Shown: positions 37,233 through 43,274 of the stretch, in pieces | Numbering within the stretch: position 1 is the stretch's first letter | Layout of the letters: each line of letters begins with the position of its first letter | DNA from: Pseudomonadota bacterium | GTDB lineage: Bacteria > Pseudomonadota > Alphaproteobacteria > Sphingomonadales > Sphingomonadaceae | Length of the DNA stretch: 43,274 nucleotides | Direction: 5' to 3' | Assembly (NCBI GenBank): GCA_023400405.1 | Contig: JAEXFD010000011.1 | Span: 1-43,274, forward strand | Position numbers and translations under genes: made by a program | The notes under the pieces: generated by a model | What the model was told of the DNA's origin: nothing | What the model saw: only the letters and a program-made list of their open reading frames with translations | The model's database searches: none

Positions 37233-38525
37233 CTATTCGCCGAGCAGGTGCATCCACATCGGCTCGCCGATCAGGCTGGTCGAGCCCTTGAGCTTGTCGA
37301 GCGCCTGGGCGACAGCGCGCTCGGGACCTTCATGGGTGACGATCACCACCAGCGCGGAGCCGTCGGCCGCGGCGCCGCGCTGGATCAGGCTCTCGATCGA
37401 GACGCCGGCATCGCGCATCGCCGCGGCGATTTCGGCGAGCACGCCGACCTTGTCGGCAACCGCAAGACGCAGATAGGCGCGGCCGCGGCGCGCGCCGCTA
37501 TCGGCTTCGTCCGGGACCGCAAGCGCATCGGCGGGCATCGCATAGGGCGGGCCGAACTCGCCGCGGGCGATGTCGATGAGATCGGCGACCACCGCCGAGG
37601 CGGTCGGCCCGTCGCCCGCGCCGGCACCCTGGAAGAGCAGGCGGCCGACAAAATTGCCTTCGGCAACCACGGCATTGGTCGATCCGGTGACATGCGCGAG
37701 CGGATGGCTGAGCGGGACGAGATGGGGGTGGACCCGCTGGAACAGGCCATAGGGCCCGGCATCGGCGACGCCGAGCAGCCGCACCCGATAGCCGAGCGCC
37801 GCGGCTTCGGCGATGTCCGCGGCAATGACGTGGCGGACGCCGGTGACCGCGACCTGGTCGAAGGCAGGCTGAGCGCCGAAGGCGAGGCTGGCGAGGATCG
37901 AGAGCTTGTGCGCGGCATCGACGCCATCGATGTCGAAGCTCGGATCGGCCTCGGCATAGCCGAGCGCCTGCGCCTCGGCGAGGATCTCGACGAAGTCGCG
38001 GCCTTCGGCCTCCATCTTGGAGAGGATGAAATTGCAGGTGCCGTTGAGGATGCCGTAGACGCGGGCGATCTCGTTCGCCGCGGCGCCTTCGCGCAGCCCC
38101 TTGATCACCGGCACGCCGCCCGCGACCGCGGCTTCGAACTTGAGCGCGAGATTGGCCGCCTCGGCGGCGCGGGCGAGCTCGAGCCCGTGATGCGCGATCA
38201 TCGCCTTGTTGGCGGTGACGAGGCTCTTGCCCGAAGCCAGGGTGGCGCGGGCGAGGGCGAGGGCGGGCCCGTCCGAGCCGCCGATCAGCTCGACCACGAC
38301 ATCGGCCTGCGGGTGATGGGCGAGCGAGGCGGTGTCATCGACCCAGTCGAAGCGGGAGATGTCGACGCCGCGATCCTTGGAACGGTCGCGCGCCGAGACC
38401 GCGACCACTTCGATCGGCCGGCCGGCGCGCCGGGCGATCAATTCGCCATTCGCGTCGATCAGGCGAATGACGCCCGCGCCGACGGTGCCAAGGCCTGCCA
38501 ATGCGATGCGAAGCGGTTCGGTCAC
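37233..38525 (-). CDS. hom: Homoserine dehydrogenase
   Basis: 430-residue NAD(P)-dependent enzyme reducing aspartate semialdehyde to homoserine, for threonine and methionine. The Rossmann motif GLGTVGAGV begins at residue 11. The catalytic domain contains LVTANKAMIAHHG and the signature AAVAGGVPVIKGLREG, followed by GILNGTCNFILSKM and EADPSFDIDGVDAAHKL. A C-terminal ACT domain (about 350-430, ADKVGVLAEIAAAMRDAGVSIES) implies feedback control by threonine. GTG start with GGGGGAT upstream. Monofunctional, not fused to aspartokinase. Confidence 0.96.
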   Translation of the reverse strand: MTEPLRIALAGLGTVGAGVIRLIDANGELIARRAGRPIEVVAVSARDRSKDRGVDISRFDWVDDTASLAHHPQADVVVELIGGSDGPALALARATLASGKSLVTANKAMIAHHGLELARAAEAANLALKFEAAVAGGVPVIKGLREGAAANEIARVYGILNGTCNFILSKMEAEGRDFVEILAEAQALGYAEADPSFDIDGVDAAHKLSILASLAFGAQPAFDQVAVTGVRHVIAADIAEAAALGYRVRLLGVADAGPYGLFQRVHPHLVPLSHPLAHVTGSTNAVVAEGNFVGRLLFQGAGAGDGPTASAVVADLIDIARGEFGPPYAMPADALAVPDEADSGARRGRAYLRLAVADKVGVLAEIAAAMRDAGVSIESLIQRGAAADGSALVVIVTHEGPERAVAQALDKLKGSTSLIGEPMWMHLLGE

Positions 38526-38594
38526 GAAATCCCCCGGATAATGGAACCGCTCACCCCTAAACGCAGGGCTCGCGCTAGGGGAAGAAGCTTTTCT

Positions 38595-38873
38595 TCACCG
38601 GGCTTCCACCAAGACGAATTTGCAGCCTTTGCTGCAATCCGGCCCAAACCATTGCGCTTCGATGAAAAGCACGGTCACCGCCAGCACGGGCCCCATCAGC
38701 GAGAGACGCCATTTGCGTAGGATGAGCGCCGCCATCTGTGCGGCAAGGATCGCCGCCAACGACCACCCAGCGATCGCATGCGCTGGCTCCGAGTTGTAGC
38801 CCCAATACCTTTGAAGCTGAAAGGCGACCGCCAGCGAGAGGACGGCTACGACGATCGCCAGCCATCTGGCCAT
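38595..38873 (-). CDS. Small three-helix membrane protein
   Basis: Not recognised. 92 residues with three predicted transmembrane helices (about 4-20, 35-53 and 58-74) and a short C-terminal tail with a CSKGC motif (residues near 80-84). ATG shares one base with the stop of the upstream 2OG oxygenase gene (TAATG), so it is translationally coupled. Composition is slightly less GC-rich than its neighbours. Possibly an accessory membrane protein; the pair of cysteines could bind metal or form a disulfide. Confidence 0.65.
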   Translation of the reverse strand: MARWLAIVVAVLSLAVAFQLQRYWGYNSEPAHAIAGWSLAAILAAQMAALILRKWRLSLMGPVLAVTVLFIEAQWFGPDCSKGCKFVLVEAR

Positions 38874-39826
38874 TACTTCTTGATCAGCCCGATCTCGACG
38901 AGTCGCTCGTGCAGATAGTCGTGCGCGGTGATCGGCTCGGGATAGCGGTTCGGCCGGTCCGGCGTGATGCAGCCGGGCAGCGTCTCGATCAGGAAATCGG
39001 GTGCCGGGTGGAGGAAGAAGGGCATCGAATAGCGCGGGGTGCCGCGGCGCTCGACCGGCGGATTGACGACGCGGTGCGTGGTCGAGGGCAGGACGTGGTT
39101 GGTCAGCCGCTGGAGCATGTCGCCGACATTGATCACCATCGCGCCCTCGGGCGGCTTGACCGGCAGCCAGCGGCCGTCCCGGTCGAGCAGCTCGAGCCCG
39201 GCCTCCTCGGCGCCGAGCAGCAGGGTGATCAGGTTGATGTCCTCATGCGCGCCGGCACGAACTTCGGGCGCGTCCTCGGCGACCGGCGGATAGTGGAGCA
39301 GGCGGAGGACCGAATTGCCGTCCTTGACCGCGCGGTCGAACCAGTCGGGCGCGAGGCCGAGATAGCGCGCGACTGCGGAGAGCAGCCGGTCGCCGGCATC
39401 GTCAAAGGCCTGGAAGAGTTCGAGGAAGGTCTCGCGGAATCCCTCGGGCCGATCGGGCCAGATGTTGGGCGACATCTGCGCCTCGAAGCGATGGCCCGCG
39501 GCGAGCTGGCGGCCGATGTGCCAGAATTCCTTGAGATCGACATATTGTGCGCCCTTGGCGATCTCGGTCTTGAACGGCGTATAGCCGCGCGCGCCGCCGC
39601 CACCGGCGATGAAATAGCGGCGCTTCTCGTCCTCGGGCAGGTCGAAGAAGGCCTTGGTCATCGCCCAGGCGCGGTTGATCAGCGCCTGGGGCACGCCGTG
39701 ATCGGCGACCATCGCGAAGCCGAAGCGCTGGAAGGACTGGCCGAAAGCCTGGGCGAAGCCTTCGGGATCGGTCGCCTGATCGGCGAGCGAGACGAGGGGG
39801 ACCTCGTCGAGAATGGTGGTTGCCAT
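38873..39826 (-). CDS. 2-oxoglutarate/Fe(II) oxygenase, isopenicillin N synthase family
   Basis: 317-residue soluble oxygenase. The N-terminal DIOX_N part (VPLVSLADQ to GFAMVADHGVP) precedes the double-stranded beta-helix with iron ligands H194 and D196 (HEDINLIT) and H251 (STTHRV), and the RxS pair R265/S267 (PRYSMPF) that binds the 2-oxoglutarate carboxylate. Reaction unknown; family members act on many small molecules. AGGAG lies 10 bases before the start. It is coupled to the small membrane protein gene and 84 bases downstream of the queuosine transporter gene. Confidence 0.9.
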   Translation of the reverse strand: MATTILDEVPLVSLADQATDPEGFAQAFGQSFQRFGFAMVADHGVPQALINRAWAMTKAFFDLPEDEKRRYFIAGGGGARGYTPFKTEIAKGAQYVDLKEFWHIGRQLAAGHRFEAQMSPNIWPDRPEGFRETFLELFQAFDDAGDRLLSAVARYLGLAPDWFDRAVKDGNSVLRLLHYPPVAEDAPEVRAGAHEDINLITLLLGAEEAGLELLDRDGRWLPVKPPEGAMVINVGDMLQRLTNHVLPSTTHRVVNPPVERRGTPRYSMPFFLHPAPDFLIETLPGCITPDRPNRYPEPITAHDYLHERLVEIGLIKK

Positions 39827-39910
39827 TGCGAATCTCCTGATGCGCGCCAGTTAGACCCGCAGGGCCGCCCCGAACAAGTCGAGGGGCCGCTGCGCTGCCC
39901 GAGGCGGCGG

Positions 39911-40594
39911 TCAGCGGTTCGGCGAGCGCCCGTCCAGCATCCGCCCGAGCGCGACGAAGAAATAGATCAGGGGCGGGACGAGGACGATGCTGAGCACCAC
40001 CTTGGTCAGCATCTGGCCGACCAGCAGCTCGCCGATCGGGAAGACGCCGTAAAAGGCGATGCTGACGAAGATCAGCGTATCTGCGATCTGGCTGAGCACG
40101 CTCGCCACCGCGGCGCGGAGCCAGAGCAGGCCCCCCCCGCCGCTCTTCAGCGCCGAAAAGATGGTCACGTTGAGGATCTGCGAGATGCCATAGGCGACGA
40201 TCCCGCCCAGCCAGATGCGCGGGGTGCCCGACATCATCAGCTCGAAGGCGTGGCGCCGGTCGGGGTCCATGCTTTCCGAGGCGGGCAGCGAAAGCACGAG
40301 GATCGAGAGGAGCACCGAGAGGATCAGCGGCACGAAGCCGGTCAGCACCAGCCGCCGCGCGGTATCCGGCCCGTGCAGTTCGGCGACGGCGCTCGATACC
40401 GAGACGAGCAGCAGAAACGCGAAGATGCCCGCCTCGACCGCAAGCGGGCCGACGCCGACCCAATTGCCGATCTGCGAGATCGGGCCGAGCGAGACCTGCT
40501 TGTTGCCGAGCACGCCGGCGATGCAGACCATGCCGCCATAGAAGATCGAGAGGAAGAAGAGCGAGCGCGAGATGCCGGTGCGGTAACTGTCCAT
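39911..40594 (-). CDS. yhhQ: Queuosine precursor transporter (YhhQ family)
   Basis: 227-residue integral membrane protein with about six transmembrane helices. Family features include FYGGMVCIAGVLGNKQVS near the N-terminus, VSSAVAELHGPDTARR, and the segment SQIADTLIFVSIAFYGVFP. It imports 7-cyano/7-aminomethyl-7-deazaguanine precursors for queuosine in tRNA. No preQ1-type riboswitch was recognised in the 139-base divergent gap before it. Divergent from the nucleoside transporter gene. Confidence 0.88.
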   Translation of the reverse strand: MDSYRTGISRSLFFLSIFYGGMVCIAGVLGNKQVSLGPISQIGNWVGVGPLAVEAGIFAFLLLVSVSSAVAELHGPDTARRLVLTGFVPLILSVLLSILVLSLPASESMDPDRRHAFELMMSGTPRIWLGGIVAYGISQILNVTIFSALKSGGGGLLWLRAAVASVLSQIADTLIFVSIAFYGVFPIGELLVGQMLTKVVLSIVLVPPLIYFFVALGRMLDGRSPNR

Positions 40595-40733
40595 CGCTCG
40601 ACGCTAGCCGCAAATGCGGCCATGTAAAGCCGAGCTGCAAAGCGCCGCCTCGCCTCTGGCGCCGCGGATCGCGTCGTGTATGCTGCGTCCATTCGGCCAA
40701 GCGGTTGCGGCCGAAGGGGGATCGCGCGTCGCA

Positions 40734-42032
40734 ATGAATCAGTTTCCGGTCGGCATTTTCGGTGTCCTCGCGATCCTCGGCATCGCCGTCCTGCTGTCCT
40801 CGAACCGCCGCGCGATCCGGCTGCGCGTCGTCGGATCGGCCTTCGCGCTCCAGGCCGGCATCGCCGTGCTCGTGCTGCGCACCCAATGGGGCCAGGCGGC
40901 GCTGCACGGCCTGTCGAACGGCGTCTCGGCGCTGCTCGGCTATGCCGGTGCCGGCACCAGCTTCCTGTTCGGCCCGCTCGCCAAGCCCGAGCTCGGCGGC
41001 CAGAGTTTCGCGATCGCCGCGCTGCCGGTGATCATCTTCTTCGCGGCGCTGGTCTCGATCCTCTATCATCTCGGCGTGATGCAGTTCGTCATCCGCTGGA
41101 TCGGCGGCGGCATCGAGAAGGTGGTCGGCACCAGCAAGGTCGAATCGCTCTGCGCCGCAGCGAACATCTTCGTCGGCCAGAGCGAATCTCCGCTGGTCAT
41201 CCGCCCCTATCTGGCCCGGCTGACGCCCTCGCAGCTCTTCGCGGTGATGACCGTCGGCATGGCGGGCGTCGCGGGCACGATCCTCGCCGCCTATGCCAGC
41301 CTGCTCGGCCCGGCCTCGCTGCCCTATCTCCTCGCCGCCTCGTTCATGGCGGCCCCGGGCGGGCTGCTGATGGCCAAGATCATGATGCCCGATGTGATCG
41401 CGGCGCCCGAAGGCGAGCTGCCGCTCGGCGAGGACCGCGAGGAAGAAGCGATCAAGGTCGCCGAGCACGATCTCGAGGAAGAACGCGCCGCCAACCTGAT
41501 CATGGCGGCGGCGTCGGGCGCGTCGACCGGCGTCAAGATCGCCGTGGCGGTGGGCGCGATGGTGCTTGCCTTCGTCGCCCTGGTCGCGCTCGCCAACGGG
41601 CTGCTCGCCGGCTTCGGCAACTGGCTCTATGCGCTCAGCGGCCACGCCGCCTGGGCCGGCTGGCTCGCCGACCTCTCGTTCCAGAAGATTATCGGCACCA
41701 TCTTCGCGCCGGTGATGTATCTGCTCGGCATCTCGTGGCACGAGGCGACCGCCGCGGGCGGGCTGTTCGGCACCAAGGTGGTGCTCAACGAATTCGTCGC
41801 CTTCATCGATCTCGGCAAGATGGCCGATCTCGCCCCGCGCACCCGCGCGATCGTCACCTTCTCGCTGTGCGGCTTCGCCAATTTCAGCTCGATCGCGATC
41901 CAGATGGCGGCGACCGGCAGCCTTGCCCCCAATCAGCGCCCGGTGATCGCGCGCCTGGGCATCCGCGCGTTGATCGCCGGCAGCCTGGCCAACCTGATGA
42001 GCGCCGCACTCGCGGGGTTGTTGCTGCCGTGA
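40734..42032 (+). CDS. NupC-family concentrative nucleoside transporter
   Basis: 432-residue polytopic CNT transporter using an ion gradient to import nucleosides. The substrate-binding signature is present as VGQSESPLVIRPYL and, further on, HEATAAGGLFGTKVVLNEFVAF. A charged cytoplasmic insertion (EGELPLGEDREEEAIKVAE) lies between helices in the middle. Start ATG at 40734 begins MNQFPVGIFGV, with GGGGG about 13 bases upstream, a rather long spacing. The frame is open upstream but not membrane-like. Lies opposite yhhQ; both deal with nucleoside-like solutes. Confidence 0.92.
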   Translation: MNQFPVGIFGVLAILGIAVLLSSNRRAIRLRVVGSAFALQAGIAVLVLRTQWGQAALHGLSNGVSALLGYAGAGTSFLFGPLAKPELGGQSFAIAALPVIIFFAALVSILYHLGVMQFVIRWIGGGIEKVVGTSKVESLCAAANIFVGQSESPLVIRPYLARLTPSQLFAVMTVGMAGVAGTILAAYASLLGPASLPYLLAASFMAAPGGLLMAKIMMPDVIAAPEGELPLGEDREEEAIKVAEHDLEEERAANLIMAAASGASTGVKIAVAVGAMVLAFVALVALANGLLAGFGNWLYALSGHAAWAGWLADLSFQKIIGTIFAPVMYLLGISWHEATAAGGLFGTKVVLNEFVAFIDLGKMADLAPRTRAIVTFSLCGFANFSSIAIQMAATGSLAPNQRPVIARLGIRALIAGSLANLMSAALAGLLLP

Positions 42033-42044
42033 CCGCCCCGCGTC

Positions 42045-42060
42045 GTTACGCTTTCGTAAC
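42045..42060 (+). terminator. Inverted repeat after the nucleoside transporter gene
   Basis: GTTACG-CTTT-CGTAAC, a perfect 6-bp stem with 4-base loop 13 bases after the transporter stop. No T-run follows. It may be a weak terminator or part of the regulatory region of the PilZ gene. Confidence 0.35.
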
Positions 42061-42065
42061 GCGCG

Positions 42066-42080
42066 TTAACGCATCCTTAA
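42066..42080 (+). promoter_or_regulatory. CtrA-type binding site
   Basis: TTAACGCATCCTTAA is a perfect TTAA-N7-TTAA, the consensus of the alphaproteobacterial cell-cycle regulator CtrA. A partial copy GCATCCTTAA recurs at 42086-42095 (15 bases further on). It lies upstream of the PilZ protein gene, in line with CtrA control of motility and c-di-GMP genes. Chance occurrence is unlikely in such GC-rich DNA but not excluded. Confidence 0.6.
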
Positions 42081-42491
42081 ATGCCGCATCCTTAACGACA
42101 TTAGAAGACCGTCGGGTCGCGGTACCCCCATGCCCGCGTCGCCGGTCCAACATCGGTATAGGAATGGAGAGCGGGTCGTACGCGTTCTTCCCGGCCGGTC
42201 GCGAGCGGATGCGAGGCGGGCCGATTCGCGGAGTCTCTCCGGTTGTCAGGGACTGGAGCTACGATGACGAACATTGCCCTTTTGCATGCGAGGTTTCGAG
42301 CCTCGCTGCGTTCGAACGCTACGGTGTCGCAGCACCGCAGCGAAGGCGTGAATACGCTTTCGGCGTTGCGCGACTGCCTGCACGCGGCTTTTCCTGCCGT
42401 GCCCGCCCCGGCCCCGGCCTTCGCCTGGCCAGGCCGCTCGGGCGCCGGGACCAAATCCTTTGCGCACTCCCGTAAGGCCGAGCCATCGATC
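42081..42491. other. Leader region of the PilZ gene
   Basis: About 410 bases between the CtrA-like box and the preferred PilZ start. A frame is open from 42264 (ATG with GGAG five bases upstream) into the PilZ gene, but its third codon positions are less GC-rich than neighbouring genes. It is therefore treated as untranslated leader; an N-terminal extension of 76 residues remains possible. Confidence 0.45.
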
Positions 42492-43148
42492 ATGACTCAA
42501 TCGACCCCGGAGGACGAGATCTCCCGAACCGAAGTCTCCTTCCAGCCGGCGATGCCGGCTCCGGAACGCCGCACCGACGATCGCTCGAAGATCTCGGTCT
42601 ATCGCTCGGCCATGCTGCGCTGGGGCGGGGTCGAGGCGCTTTGCCTGATCCGCAACATCTCGCCCGGCGGCTTGATGGGCAAGCTGCACACCCAGCTTGC
42701 CCCCGGCGAGCCGGTCACGGTCGAGATCCGCTCCGGCCGGATGATCCCGGGCCACGTCGCGTGGTCGCATGACGGGCTGGTCGGCGTGCAGTTCGACGAG
42801 CGGATCGACGTTCTCGAAGTGCTCCACGCGCCCGTGCACGGGCAGCAGGGACTGACCCAGCGCATGCCGCGGCTTCGGATCAGCTGCCCGGTGAGCCTGA
42901 TGGTCAACGGGGCGCGCCAACCTGCGACGCTGGTCGACGTGTCGCAGGGCGGCGCCAAGGTCGATGCCGAATTCCTGCGCGAGGGCGACGACGTCACGAT
43001 CGGCATCCGCGGCCTGGAGCCCCATCGCGGGGTGATCCGCTGGTCGCAGAGCGGCCGGGCGGGCGTCGCCTTCCTGACGGCGATCCCGTTCGACACGCTC
43101 GCCAAATGGGCGCTCGAGCGGCAGGCTGAGGCCGCCGCGCAGGGCTGA
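42492..43148 (+). CDS. Tandem PilZ-domain protein (probable c-di-GMP receptor)
   Basis: 218-residue cytoplasmic protein with two PilZ domains. The first (about 25-112) has the complete c-di-GMP motif: R27-x3-R31 and NISPGG (N55, S57, G60). The second (about 122-208) has a degenerate arginine cluster (R124, R127, R129) with DVSQGG (D149, S151, G154). It may therefore bind c-di-GMP mainly through the first domain. Start MTQSTPEDEIS is preferred on codon usage; an upstream ATG at 42264 has a better ribosome site and would add 76 residues. Likely links c-di-GMP to motility or exopolysaccharide, in line with the CtrA-like box upstream. Confidence 0.85.
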   Translation: MTQSTPEDEISRTEVSFQPAMPAPERRTDDRSKISVYRSAMLRWGGVEALCLIRNISPGGLMGKLHTQLAPGEPVTVEIRSGRMIPGHVAWSHDGLVGVQFDERIDVLEVLHAPVHGQQGLTQRMPRLRISCPVSLMVNGARQPATLVDVSQGGAKVDAEFLREGDDVTIGIRGLEPHRGVIRWSQSGRAGVAFLTAIPFDTLAKWALERQAEAAAQG

Positions 43149-43160
43149 GAGTCTGTTTGG

Positions 43161-43182
43161 AAATGCGCGGAAGAGCGCATTT
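43161..43182 (+). terminator. Terminator-like hairpin after the PilZ gene
   Basis: AAATGCGC (43161-43168) pairs with GCGCATTT (43175-43182) over 8 bp with a GGAAGA loop, followed by one more T. It begins 12 bases after the PilZ stop. Confidence 0.55.
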
Positions 43183-43200
43183 TGAGGCGGCACCAGCCCG

Positions 43201-43274
43201 CTCCCCCACCCGGCCCCCCCTATGCTACTGCCGGTGGGGGGGCGGGGGGGGGGGCGGGCCGGGGCCGCAATGCG
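43201..43274. other. Homopolymer-rich contig edge
   Basis: C-runs and G-runs (for example a run of ten G near 43245) dominate the last 70 bases, as at the start of the window. Probably low-quality contig end; no gene is seen. Confidence 0.55.

Noticed and set aside
40595..40733. Possible preQ1 riboswitch before yhhQ
   Set aside because: No H-type pseudoknot with an A-rich tail could be recognised in the leader; only GC-rich stems are seen.
39402..41741. 779-residue minus-strand open frame
   Set aside because: Covers parts of the 2OG oxygenase, yhhQ and, in antisense, the nucleoside transporter, all of which have clear motifs in other frames.

Overview
The window looks like a chromosomal segment of a Sphingomonas-type alphaproteobacterium (Sphingomonadaceae). 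GC is high with strongly GC-biased third positions, and there is a CIRCE-controlled groESL operon and a perfect CtrA-type half-site pair. It also carries the PrsK/PrsR/polyprenyl-glycosyltransferase cassette of XrtA/PEP-CTERM exopolysaccharide loci, and a family set (Do protease behind hflKC, DapD, PhoP/Q-like pair with a PepSY gene, oleate hydratase, twin-PilZ protein) familiar from that group. No tRNA, rRNA, CRISPR array, insertion sequence or phage module was seen. Both extreme ends are homopolymer-rich and look like contig-edge artefacts.

Layout: 0.1-3.6 kb, hflK-hflC-degP envelope proteolysis operon (minus), divergent from mrp and a CoA-binding protein gene (plus). 5.1-8.6 kb, minus-strand metabolic genes: tryptophan 2,3-dioxygenase coupled to a kynureninase-like enzyme, a cloverleaf-forming intergenic repeat, then dapD and a HAD pyrimidine nucleotidase. 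8.7-12.6 kb, plus-strand subtilisin-like lipoprotein/autotransporter, a luciferase-like oxidoreductase and a small secreted protein. 12.6-15.1 kb, a PepSY-response regulator-histidine kinase operon (minus). 15.3-17.0 kb, an ABC-F ATPase (plus), meeting tail-to-tail a long minus-strand run (25.8 to 17.0 kb): glycosyltransferase, prsK, prsR, TPR protein, DUF815 ATPase, HWE/HisKA_2-type kinase. This run is divergent from manC (GDP-mannose synthesis) and a coupled HNH protein gene.

27.4-32.0 kb holds a Tat-exported oligoendopeptidase F, a tiny Cys-rich protein and oleate hydratase. 32.1-34.2 kb is groES-groEL with a recognisable promoter and CIRCE operator. 34.3-37.2 kb has sppA coupled to a GNAT acetyltransferase and a STAS-like protein. 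37.2-40.6 kb (minus) has homoserine dehydrogenase, a 2OG-Fe(II) oxygenase coupled to a three-helix membrane protein, and a queuosine-precursor transporter. 40.7-43.1 kb (plus) has a concentrative nucleoside transporter and a two-PilZ-domain protein behind a CtrA-like box.

Together the window is mainly core genome with an envelope/exopolysaccharide theme. The most coherent regulatory unit is the Prs cassette: a membrane kinase, a sigma-54 activator, a TPR protein and a priming glycosyltransferase translated as one overlapping chain, opposite a mannose nucleotide synthase gene. No exosortase or PEP-CTERM substrate is present in the window.
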